Shown one piece after another: positions 1-6,725 of a stretch of 17,074 bases of DNA (position 1 is its first letter; each line of letters opens with the position of its first letter). The position numbers were made by a program, and so were the translations under genes. The DNA is from Clostridium sp. UBA6640. Lineage in GTDB: Bacteria > Bacillota > Clostridia > Clostridiales > Clostridiaceae. The DNA lies in NCBI RefSeq assembly GCF_002455975.1, contig NZ_DKLM01000048.1, forward strand, positions 6,592 to 23,665, in the 5' to 3' direction. The notes below the pieces were generated by a model, which did not search any database, was not told where the DNA came from, and worked only from the letters and a program-made list of their open reading frames with translations.

Positions 1-40
1 TTTTTCCTGAATTCTTCATTATTAATCCTTAATTTCTAAG
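1..40. repeat. Right-end remnant of the modular palindromic repeat family
   Basis: The first 40 bases carry the same end sequence, containing ATTCTTCATTATTAAT, that closes the repeat at 15510-15735. Its reverse complement resembles the left ends of the copies at 16742 and 16987, which contain TATGAAGAATGAAG. The window therefore probably opens in the tail of another copy. The match is short and AT-rich, so confidence is moderate. Confidence 0.5.
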
Positions 41-116
41 AATTTAAGCTATTTTTATAGAAAATCTATTTTCCAGAGTATATATTAAGTTTTCGCATTG
101 TATCCCTATAGCATAA

Positions 117-136
117 GTATTCTAGGATATTTTTAT
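117..136. repeat. 20-bp direct repeat, left copy (terminator half)
   Basis: These 20 bases are identical to 3057-3076, where they form the right arm and T-tract of a complete hairpin terminator. Here only this half is clear: the opposite arm is replaced by a poor match (TATCCCTA around 105-112). It may be a degraded terminator for a gene to the left of the window on the plus strand. Confidence 0.6.
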
Positions 137-165
137 TTTAAAATCTTTATTATATTTTGTACAAC

Positions 166-186
166 TTATCCACATTTCTGTGGATA
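166..186. other. Small palindrome with a DnaA-box-like sequence
   Basis: TTATCCACA at 166-174 is followed, after a 4-base spacer, by TGTGGATAT. This gives a perfect 8-bp inverted repeat (167-174 with 179-186). TTATCCACA equals the classical DnaA box. No DnaA-box array, dnaA or dnaN gene or AT-rich 13-mers accompany it, so this is not an origin. It could be a weak hairpin downstream of the minus-strand oxidoreductase. Confidence 0.35.
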
Positions 187-245
187 TATTAACTAAAAAA
201 TATGAAAATTGTTGATAATAAATAATTAATGCTTTTATCTTAAAT

Positions 246-1574
246 TTAAATATTAAAAGGTTCTATTGATTGTGGGAATTTAAATATATTAAAAGGATCG
301 TACTCAGTTTTAACTCCTCTAAGCCTTGGATAGTTATCTCCATAATATTGATTTTGCCAATCTATAATATCAAAATCAGTAAATCCTCTATAGGTGCCTA
401 TCCCAACGGGATCTAATATGGCCTTAACATCGTTTGTCCAATCAATATTATCCTCTCTAAATCTGTCCGAAGTCCATATAGATTTTATTTCTAATAAATA
501 CAATGAGTCTCTATGAACAAAGGCAGTATCATTTGGATCAATGTCACTTACATTTCCGTTAAGCCCTATAAACTCATAAAATCGGCTATAATTATTAGGA
601 GAATTTATCATTTCATCTTCTAAAGATTCTAATATACATCTATTAAGTGGATCATATATAAAAGAGCCTGTTGCTTTAAATTTTTGAGGGGTAGGGCATC
701 CAACATTCCACATTTCTATAGCTTCTCTATATGGAACACACTCTATTTCTACAGATCTTGTTGGAAAAGCCCTTATAAGTGGTCTTATTATACATTCTAA
801 TTCTTCTTTGCTTCCAAAAAACTGCCCTTGTGATGATAATAAGATATTACCACAAGGTTCTTTTTCATAAACTACAGTAGTTGTTAATCTAACATCAGCA
901 TGAGGGGTTAGCTCTTGCCAAAGCTCTACTACATCAATAAAGTATTTGCTGTTCCAAGTTATAACATAAGTTGAAACATCGCATACAGGAGTAATTTTAT
1001 AAGTTAGTGAAACTACTACTCCAAAATTTGAGGCAAGTCCACCTCTTACAGCCCAAAATAAATTATCATTACAACATTCATTTGCAACTATTTTCTTACC
1101 TTCATAATTTATTAGTTCTACTTCTAATAAATTATCACAAGAAAGTCCTAGTAATCTTGATGCAAATCCTACACCACCACAAGTAGTTAGTCCACAGAGG
1201 CCTGTATCTTTACATGTTCCAGCAGGGATAGTATAACCTTTGCTTATTAAGTCAGAGTACATCTTTCCATTTGTTATTCCACCACCAAGCTTAGCAGTAT
1301 TATTTATTCTATCGATAAAAGTGTAATTAATATTACTAATATCTATTACTAATCCTCTATTTACATTTGAATTTGCCTGATAATCATGTCTTCCACTTCT
1401 AATTCTAAATGGAATGCATTCTGATATTGCATATTTTAATGCATTTATCACATCTGCTTCAGAAAAACAGAAAACTATAATGCAAGGAAATTTTCTAAAG
1501 GCTAGATTCAAATCTCTACTAGCTTCTAAATATAGGGGATTATTTCTACGAACAACTCCGCCTGTTAAATACAT
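246..1574 (-). CDS. FAD-linked oxidoreductase, berberine-bridge-enzyme (BBE) type
   Basis: This is a 442-residue flavoprotein of the PCMH/VAO superfamily with a C-terminal BBE domain, a family that oxidises alcohols, sugars or alkaloid-like substrates using covalently bound FAD. An N-terminal FAD-binding part contains RSGRHDYQ, whose His63 sits at the usual 8-alpha-histidyl FAD site. PAGTCKDTG has Cys121 at the position of the second, 6-S-cysteinyl link, so bicovalent flavinylation is likely. The C-terminal YYGDNYPRLRGVKTEYDP segment is typical of the BBE domain. No signal peptide is seen, so it should be cytoplasmic. The minus-strand ATG follows AAAGGAGA by 6-7 bases. The gene is divergent from the DUF2087 pair, which may regulate it (inference). 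Arginine codons that were checked are AGA, as in most of the window. The substrate cannot be assigned. Length and motifs are complete for the family. Confidence 0.88.
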   Translation of the reverse strand: MYLTGGVVRRNNPLYLEASRDLNLAFRKFPCIIVFCFSEADVINALKYAISECIPFRIRSGRHDYQANSNVNRGLVIDISNINYTFIDRINNTAKLGGGITNGKMYSDLISKGYTIPAGTCKDTGLCGLTTCGGVGFASRLLGLSCDNLLEVELINYEGKKIVANECCNDNLFWAVRGGLASNFGVVVSLTYKITPVCDVSTYVITWNSKYFIDVVELWQELTPHADVRLTTTVVYEKEPCGNILLSSQGQFFGSKEELECIIRPLIRAFPTRSVEIECVPYREAIEMWNVGCPTPQKFKATGSFIYDPLNRCILESLEDEMINSPNNYSRFYEFIGLNGNVSDIDPNDTAFVHRDSLYLLEIKSIWTSDRFREDNIDWTNDVKAILDPVGIGTYRGFTDFDIIDWQNQYYGDNYPRLRGVKTEYDPFNIFKFPQSIEPFNI

Positions 1575-1743
1575 TATATATCTCCTTTCAAAATTAATCT
1601 TAATACATATTATGAATTTTAAGCGCCTTTGATATATTTAATTAAATAAGAAAATTAATGACAATTAAGTAGCATCGCTTAAATATGATAGTTAATATAT
1701 TAAATATATACATAAACGTAATTTAATTTTATCTATAAATAAA

Positions 1744-1772
1744 TAGACAAAATATGAAAATGATTATATAAT
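1744..1772 (+). promoter_or_regulatory. Candidate sigma-A promoter for the DUF2087 pair
   Basis: TAGACA (1744-1749) and a perfect TATAAT (1767-1772) are 17 bp apart, about 60 bases before the first gene. Just downstream, 1785-1799 (TGATAAT-T-ATTGAAA) partly resembles a Fur-type 7-1-7 box. In such AT-rich DNA that resemblance is weak evidence. Confidence 0.5.
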
Positions 1773-1835
1773 TATACTTATAAATGATAATTATTGAAAT
1801 AAATATATTAATTATAGAATTAGGAGATGAACATT

Positions 1836-2108
1836 ATGGGGAATATAGAAAGATTTCTTGATGATAAAGGTAGAATAAAAATTTGGTCTGCTAAAAAAGA
1901 GCTAAAGGTCGAAATTTTACGTTATCTTGCTAGCAAATTTGAATATAATTATTTTTACACTGAGAAAGAAGTTAATAGCATAATTAATGAATGGCATACA
2001 TTTGAAGATTATTTTCTACTTAGAAGAGGATTAATAGATTATAAACTATTATTTAGAGAAAAAGATGGTTCAAAATATTGGAGAGAGGGAGAATGCATTG
2101 ATGAATAA
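1836..2108 (+). CDS. Small DUF2087-domain protein
   Basis: This 90-residue protein consists almost entirely of one DUF2087 domain. The signature stretches are FLDDKGRIKIWSAKKE, the YTEKEVNSIINEW helix and the LLRRGLIDYKLL...GSKYWR end. DUF2087 is usually found in small regulators or appended to HTH proteins; its biochemical role is not established. No HTH is visible in this protein. The start is placed at ATG 1836 because AGGAG (1822-1826) lies 9 bases upstream; the in-frame ATG at 1827 would abut the ribosome site. Its last 8 bases overlap the next gene (ATGAATAA), implying translational coupling. The next gene ends in a second DUF2087 domain, so the two probably act together. It is expected to be cytoplasmic. 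Confidence 0.8.
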   Translation: MGNIERFLDDKGRIKIWSAKKELKVEILRYLASKFEYNYFYTEKEVNSIINEWHTFEDYFLLRRGLIDYKLLFREKDGSKYWREGECIDE

Positions 2109-2886
2109 GAGTGATGAAGAAATAAAAAATAATGAAGAGTTCTGGAATGCAACAATAGATGATATAAAAAATGGATATATTCAAAGTGATGATAATATTA
2201 AATGTTTAATTTGTGGAGAAAATTTTATCATTGGTAAAATATATAAAATTGATTCAGAGTTTTATGAAGCAAAGAAAGCTGCTGAAATTCATATAGAAGA
2301 GAAACATAATTCAATGCTGCAATATTTATTAAATATGAATTCAAGTTTTACCGGAATTTCAGAGGTACAAAGAGAAATAATAAACCTTTTTTCACAGGGA
2401 TTATCAGATAAAGAAATATCCAATAAGTTAAACGTTGCAACCTCTACTATAAGAAATCATCGTTATAAACTAAGGGAAAAAGAAAAACAGGCAAAATTGT
2501 ATTTAGCCATTATGGATTTATTAGCTCAAAGTACTAACAAAAAGATAAATAAGCTTGATAAAGGAACTATATGTGATGCCCATAAGACAGCAACTACCTT
2601 AGATGATAGATTCAATATAACTGATGAGGAGAAGGTACAGGTTATAGAAAATTATATGGATAAAAGCGGGGTATTAAAAAGTTATCCATCAAGAGAAAAG
2701 AAAAAAATTATAGTTTTAGAAGAAATAATGAAAAGATTTGAAAGTAGCGTAATTTATTCAGAAAAAGAAATAAATGAAATATTAAAGGCAGTATATGATG
2801 ATTTTGCAACTATAAGAAGAGCATTAATTGAATACGGCTTTCTAAGTAGGTCTAATGATTGCAGAAGTTATTGGGTTAAAGAATAA
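2101..2886 (+). CDS. Putative regulator: C2H2-like cluster, LuxR-type HTH and DUF2087
   Basis: This 261-residue protein shows three parts. Residues 35-69 hold CLIC with a later H-x4-H (Cys35, Cys38, His64, His69), a plausible zinc site. Residues 87-124 form a LuxR/GerE-type helix-turn-helix (REIINLFSQGLSDKEIS, then NVATSTIRNHRYKLREK). Residues 184-258 form a DUF2087 domain (SREKKKIIVLEEIM ... IRRALIEYGFLSRS ... SYWV). It is probably a DNA-binding transcription factor; ligand and targets are unknown. ATG 2101 is preferred because AGGGAG (2086-2091) lies 9 bases upstream and the start overlaps the stop of the previous gene by 8 bases. An upstream GTG/TTG extension lacks such a site. Candidate targets are its own operon and the divergent oxidoreductase (inference). 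Confidence 0.8.
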   Translation: MNKSDEEIKNNEEFWNATIDDIKNGYIQSDDNIKCLICGENFIIGKIYKIDSEFYEAKKAAEIHIEEKHNSMLQYLLNMNSSFTGISEVQREIINLFSQGLSDKEISNKLNVATSTIRNHRYKLREKEKQAKLYLAIMDLLAQSTNKKINKLDKGTICDAHKTATTLDDRFNITDEEKVQVIENYMDKSGVLKSYPSREKKKIIVLEEIMKRFESSVIYSEKEINEILKAVYDDFATIRRALIEYGFLSRSNDCRSYWVKE

Positions 2887-3033
2887 ATAAGAGTATACAG
2901 ATTGCCGACATTATAAAATTCTTATGTATTTTAGAGAAAGTCTTAAGATATAAATTATTTATATATAAGTTTGAAAATATAGTAACTAAGAAAATATCTC
3001 CACATTTAAATGAAAGTATAATAATTTTTGTTA

Positions 3034-3076
3034 ATCCTAGAATACTTAAAAGACAGGTATTCTAGGATATTTTTAT
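3034..3076 (+). terminator. Rho-independent terminator after the DUF2087 operon
   Basis: A 14-bp stem (3034-3047 with 3055-3068, one G-T pair) with a 7-base loop is followed by ATTTTTAT. The right arm plus tail (3057-3076) is the 20-bp direct repeat also found at 117-136. The spacer 2887-3033 shows no gene and no other clear signal. Confidence 0.8.
3057..3076. repeat. 20-bp direct repeat, right copy
   Basis: This segment is identical to 117-136 and forms the right arm and T-tract of the terminator at 3034-3076. The two copies flank the oxidoreductase/DUF2087 block. Confidence 0.6.
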
Positions 3077-3164
3077 GAAAAAATTGGGGTATTTTACAAT
3101 TTGGAAACAAGTTAAAGTTAGTTTGTAAAAACCATTTGATAATATAAAGCTAGGGAGGAGAGGT

Positions 3165-4445
3165 ATGAATAAAAAGATAATATATGTGGTCATGGTTTTA
3201 AGTTTAGCCACACAGTTAATTGGGTGTGAAAAGAAAGAACAGGAAAATGTTAAAAGGATAGTGCTTGAAAGTGATGTAAGAAAGCCAGAATTGAATTTAG
3301 AAAATATTAATTATAAAGGATGGGGGGAAATAGTAGATTTTAAATTAGATAAAGGGGATTATTTTTATCCAGCATTTTATCATGAAGGAGAAATGTACGG
3401 TTATATATCAAAAGGTATTGGGCAGGTGACAAAAGGGGGAATACACAATTCAACAGGAGAACCTACGAGAGAGTATTTATATAAAGTAGGTAAAGATAAT
3501 ACGTTGATAGAAACTTCGAAGGAAGCTGTTGATTGTATGAGAGGATACAAAAAGTTATTAGGTTTTGCATATGGAAAAGGGGATTTGGTATTTAGTATAG
3601 ATTATGAAAAGGAAGATAAACCTAGAGAAATTCCTGAATTGACAGCTGCAATAAAGGAATTAAAGGGAGAAAGTGAAAATGTATATAGTATGTCAGAATG
3701 CGGGAATTATGTGATTATTAGAGAGTCAGAGCCCTATGATGCAGAGTCAAAAATATATTTTTATGATATGGATAATAAAAAAATTTATGAGAAGAAAGAT
3801 GAAGAGGATATTAAGTTTAATAACTTTTATTATGTAGATTCATTAAAATCTGTTATGTGTATAGGTAAAGATTTAAAACTTTATAGTTTAAAATTTGAAG
3901 AAAACTATTATTACTTAGATGAGTATTTAAATTTAAATGATAAAGGATACATGAATAATGTAGAAGCAGTAATGATAAATGGTGATGAGATGTTAATCTT
4001 TGAAGAAGAATCGATAACGGATGTAGAACTTTGGAAGGATAAACTTATTTCTATAAGCAAGTTTAACTTTAAAACTAACCAACATAATATACTATTCGAA
4101 GCGCCTAGAGAAGTTATTATGAATATTAGAGAGATTAAAAACAATATATTGATCATGGAAGAATTGAAAGAAAAAGATGGAGATATGGTACCTATAAAAA
4201 GATATTTCAAAAAAGTTGATGGAAATAATTTAATTACTTTATCTGAACAAAATTCAGAGGATGATAATTGGGATGCTATATTTCAAGATGAATTTAGGAA
4301 AAGAGAGGAAACAAATCGTGTATTATACTGGATTTTAATCAGTGAAGATGAAAGAGAAATGATATTTACTATACAGTTAACCAATCTAAAAAATGGTGTA
4401 GAAACAACAAAAGATATCATTCATAAAAAATATAAAATTAGATAA
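3165..4445 (+). CDS. Putative lipoprotein, first of a tandem pair
   Basis: This 426-residue secreted lipoprotein has no recognised family. The N-terminus is a clear lipoprotein signal: MNKK, a hydrophobic stretch, then lipobox LIGC with Cys21 as the predicted lipidated residue, so it should sit on the outer face of the membrane. The rest is hydrophilic and rich in short strands with recurrent patterns such as YFYDMDNKKIYE and SISKFNFKTNQHNILFE. These suggest a beta-propeller-like fold, but this is inference. It shares with the next gene VKRIVLESDVR, PAFYHEGE, LIETSKE, VMINxDEMLIF, ISKFNFKTNQ and the C-terminal TTKDI...KKYKI, so the two are paralogues. GGGAGGAG lies a few bases before the ATG. 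No terminator separates it from the second copy. Confidence 0.8.
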   Translation: MNKKIIYVVMVLSLATQLIGCEKKEQENVKRIVLESDVRKPELNLENINYKGWGEIVDFKLDKGDYFYPAFYHEGEMYGYISKGIGQVTKGGIHNSTGEPTREYLYKVGKDNTLIETSKEAVDCMRGYKKLLGFAYGKGDLVFSIDYEKEDKPREIPELTAAIKELKGESENVYSMSECGNYVIIRESEPYDAESKIYFYDMDNKKIYEKKDEEDIKFNNFYYVDSLKSVMCIGKDLKLYSLKFEENYYYLDEYLNLNDKGYMNNVEAVMINGDEMLIFEEESITDVELWKDKLISISKFNFKTNQHNILFEAPREVIMNIREIKNNILIMEELKEKDGDMVPIKRYFKKVDGNNLITLSEQNSEDDNWDAIFQDEFRKREETNRVLYWILISEDEREMIFTIQLTNLKNGVETTKDIIHKKYKIR

Positions 4446-4520
4446 TTAGATATGCGGCAGCTTAGAATTAGTTTAAATTTAGCATGCAAAAAATTTTGAG
4501 TATTATATAGGGGGATAGAA

Positions 4521-5834
4521 ATGAATAAAAAGATAGCATATGTAGTTATACTTTTAAGTTTAGTTATAAATTTAATTGGTTGTGGTGGGAAAAGTGAGGA
4601 AAGTGTTAAAAGAATAGTTCTTGAAAGCGATGTAAGAGATCAAAAACTAGGGGAAAAAAATAATAATCCAAAAGTAACAGTAGAAAAGATAAATTTTAAA
4701 TTAGATGAAGGAGACTATTTTCAACCAGCTTTTTATCATGAAGGGGAAGTTTATGGAGCTATTGGTAAAGGCCTTGGAGCAATAGTAGGAGAAGCATCAT
4801 TAACCCATCCAATAGCAGGACATATAAAAGAGCATTTATATAAAGTAGATGATGATAATAAATTAATAGAAACTTCAAAGGAAGTTTTTAAGGATGTATG
4901 GGGAGCTAAAGAACTAGGAGTCAAATTGTTTGAAAATGGTAAAGTATTTAGTGTAGATTATAAAAAGGAAGATAAAATTAAGGAGATCCCTGAACTGACA
5001 AAGGTAATAAATGAATTGAGGAAACGTGGCGGGGATGATGGTCCGTACTTTATTAGACCTAATTTAGATAATGAAAACTATGAGGAGATTTATGTATATA
5101 TGACATCTGATAAAAAGATGTACTTATATGATATGAAAAGTAAGAAATTCTATGATGTTCAGGATGATTTTCAGGATGAAGAGTATAGAAGAAGAATATT
5201 TACAAAGGAATTTCACTATGTAGATTCACTACAATCTTTAGTGTGGATAAATAAGGATTTTAAAATCTATAAATTAGAATTACAGCAAGAAAATGCTCTT
5301 TTAGAGCCATATATTAATTTAGATAAGTATATTGGCTCAAATAAAAAAGATAAAATAGATAATGTAAGGGGAGTAATGATAAATAGTGATGAAATGCTGA
5401 TTTTCCAAGATAAATATGTAAGTGAGGTAGGTTCTTACTTATATAATCCTATTTATAAGACTATTTCTATCAGCAAGTTTAATTTTAAAACTAATCAATA
5501 TAGAGTATTATTTGAAGTACCAAATGACATCAATATGTATGGACAATATATAGGGAATAATATGTTGGACTTAGAGGAGTTTAAGCAAAATGAGAAAACT
5601 ATGGAATCTATAATCCCTATAAATAGATATATTAAAGAAATAAGAAATGATGAGCTAAATCTTATATATAAAGAGAAAACTGAGAATGAAGGTGAAACAT
5701 CATATCCTTATGTATATATTACGGCAAATGAAGATGGAACGGAATTATTTCTAGCTAGACATTTAACTAAATTTGAAGATGACACAGTAACAACAAAAGA
5801 TATTGTATATAAAAAATATAAAATTGAATATTAG
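4521..5834 (+). CDS. Putative lipoprotein, second of a tandem pair
   Basis: This 437-residue paralogue of the preceding lipoprotein is probably a tandem duplicate. Its signal peptide is nearly the same, with lipobox LIGC and Cys21. Conserved blocks are VKRIVLESDVR, FKLDEGDYFQPAFYHEGE, the LYKV...LIETSKE segment, VMINSDEMLIF, SISKFNFKTNQYRVLFE and the C-terminal TTKDIVYKKYKI. The middle (about residues 150-230) differs most, with an extra Asp/Glu-rich stretch. The 75-base gap to the first copy has a GGGGG-type ribosome site and no terminator, so co-transcription is likely. A two-component pair follows 211 bases downstream. Such lipoproteins could be sensory partners or outputs of that pair, but the sequence does not prove it. 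Function unknown. Confidence 0.8.
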   Translation: MNKKIAYVVILLSLVINLIGCGGKSEESVKRIVLESDVRDQKLGEKNNNPKVTVEKINFKLDEGDYFQPAFYHEGEVYGAIGKGLGAIVGEASLTHPIAGHIKEHLYKVDDDNKLIETSKEVFKDVWGAKELGVKLFENGKVFSVDYKKEDKIKEIPELTKVINELRKRGGDDGPYFIRPNLDNENYEEIYVYMTSDKKMYLYDMKSKKFYDVQDDFQDEEYRRRIFTKEFHYVDSLQSLVWINKDFKIYKLELQQENALLEPYINLDKYIGSNKKDKIDNVRGVMINSDEMLIFQDKYVSEVGSYLYNPIYKTISISKFNFKTNQYRVLFEVPNDINMYGQYIGNNMLDLEEFKQNEKTMESIIPINRYIKEIRNDELNLIYKEKTENEGETSYPYVYITANEDGTELFLARHLTKFEDDTVTTKDIVYKKYKIEY

Positions 5835-5842
5835 AAGTCTAT

Positions 5843-5882
5843 GGTTTTAGCTCAATGTGATTTGGAGAACATTGATAGAACC
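5843..5882. repeat. Imperfect hairpin just after the second lipoprotein gene
   Basis: TCAATGT and ACATTGA pair across a 10-base loop and are extended outward by TA/TA and GGTT/AACC with small bulges. Only a loose T-rich stretch follows, so it is a weak terminator candidate or an mRNA-end stabiliser. Confidence 0.45.
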
Positions 5883-5899
5883 AAGGTTTTAATATATAA

Positions 5900-5917
5900 T
5901 TTTTGTATATACAAAAA
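5900..5917. promoter_or_regulatory. Perfect 18-bp palindrome, candidate operator
   Basis: TTTTTGTATATACAAAAA is an exact palindrome in the gap between the lipoproteins and the two-component genes. The TTGTATATACAA core has the form of an operator for a dimeric repressor (for example GntR-like). No regulator can be assigned from sequence. Confidence 0.4.
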
Positions 5918-5950
5918 ATTGAAATAATTTATTGAATAGTAAATTAAAAT

Positions 5951-5999
5951 TATATAGTGATGTTATAGTAAGCACGTAACATCACTATATAGGTTTGTT
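5951..5999 (+). terminator. Perfect 15-bp hairpin, likely terminator or attenuator
   Basis: Positions 5951-5965 and 5977-5991 are exact reverse complements with an 11-base loop, followed by GGTTTGTTT. This fits a terminator of the lipoprotein genes. It lies only 46 bases before the response-regulator start, and a second small hairpin (CAAGTAA / TTACTTG, 6005-6019) follows directly. A separate promoter for the downstream genes is hard to place, so attenuation or readthrough control is possible. Confidence 0.6.
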
Positions 6000-6045
6000 T
6001 AAAACAAGTAAATTACTTGCTATTTTAGAGATTAGGGTGAATATA

Positions 6046-6720
6046 ATGGGTAAAAAAATATTGGTGGTAGAAGATGAATATTCAATTAATGATGTTTTAA
6101 CAATTGCTTTAAAAGATGAAGGATATGAAGTTAAAAGTGTATTTGATGGTAAAAGTGCTTTAGATATAATAGAAAGCTTTAAACCGGATCTTGTATTATT
6201 AGATCTTATGCTGCCTGATATGGATGGATTTGAGATCTGTAAGAAAATATCAAGAGAATATTTAGTGATTATGATTACTGCAAGGGATAATATTTTTGAT
6301 AAAATTGTTGGATTAGAACTAGGAGCAGATGATTATATAGCAAAGCCATTTGAAATAAAAGAAGTTATAGTTAGAGTAAAAGTACTATTTAGAAGTTTAG
6401 AGAAAGAAAAACATTTTTCTTCAGAACAGACCTTAGACCTAGGAGAAGATATTACTGTAGATTTGATGGGGAAAAGAGTATTTAAAAATGGAGAAGAAGT
6501 AGATTTAAAGAGAAAGGAAAATGCTCTCTTTTTTTATTTAGTTACCCATAGAAATAGAGTATTTTCAAGGGAAGAACTTTTGAATAAAGTATGGGGATAT
6601 GAATATTTTGGAGACACTCGAACAGTAGATGTTCATATTAGAAGAATTAGAGCCAAGCTAGAAATGCCTGGAGACACTCTTATAGAAACGGTATTTGGAA
6701 TTGGTTATGTAATGAGGTAA
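6046..6720 (+). CDS. OmpR/PhoB-family response regulator
   Basis: This 224-residue cytoplasmic transcription factor is paired with the kinase that follows. The receiver domain (about 1-112) has the acidic pocket Glu9-Asp10-Glu11, phospho-acceptor Asp53 in LLDLMLPDMDG, Thr78 in MITA and Lys100 in YIAKPF. The stretch between the phospho-site and MITA is about two residues shorter than in VanR and lacks the usual proline. The winged-helix effector (about 128-224) ends in TRTVDVHIRRIRAKLE ... VFGIGYVMR. ATG 6046 (MGKKILVVEDE) is chosen with an AGGGTG-type site; an upstream TTG at 5995 would add 17 unconserved residues without a ribosome site and would overlap the hairpin. Arginine codons are almost all AGA/AGG. 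Targets are unknown; the adjacent lipoproteins are candidates. Confidence 0.9.
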   Translation: MGKKILVVEDEYSINDVLTIALKDEGYEVKSVFDGKSALDIIESFKPDLVLLDLMLPDMDGFEICKKISREYLVIMITARDNIFDKIVGLELGADDYIAKPFEIKEVIVRVKVLFRSLEKEKHFSSEQTLDLGEDITVDLMGKRVFKNGEEVDLKRKENALFFYLVTHRNRVFSREELLNKVWGYEYFGDTRTVDVHIRRIRAKLEMPGDTLIETVFGIGYVMR

Positions 6721-6725
6721 ATAAA

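Noticed and set aside
166..186. Possible replication origin from a perfect DnaA box
   Set aside because: There is only one inverted pair, with no box cluster and no dnaA, dnaN or rep gene nearby.
1414..1632. Open frame of 72 codons on the plus strand
   Set aside because: It lies mostly antisense within the FAD oxidoreductase gene, has no ribosome site and shows no protein-like pattern.
1785..1799. Fur box downstream of the DUF2087 promoter
   Set aside because: Only part of the consensus matches, and such matches are expected by chance in this AT-rich DNA. It is mentioned only as tentative.
3911..4210. Minus-strand frame of 99 codons inside the first lipoprotein
   Set aside because: It is antisense to a better-supported gene and its Ile/Ser-rich translation follows from complementing an AT-rich gene.
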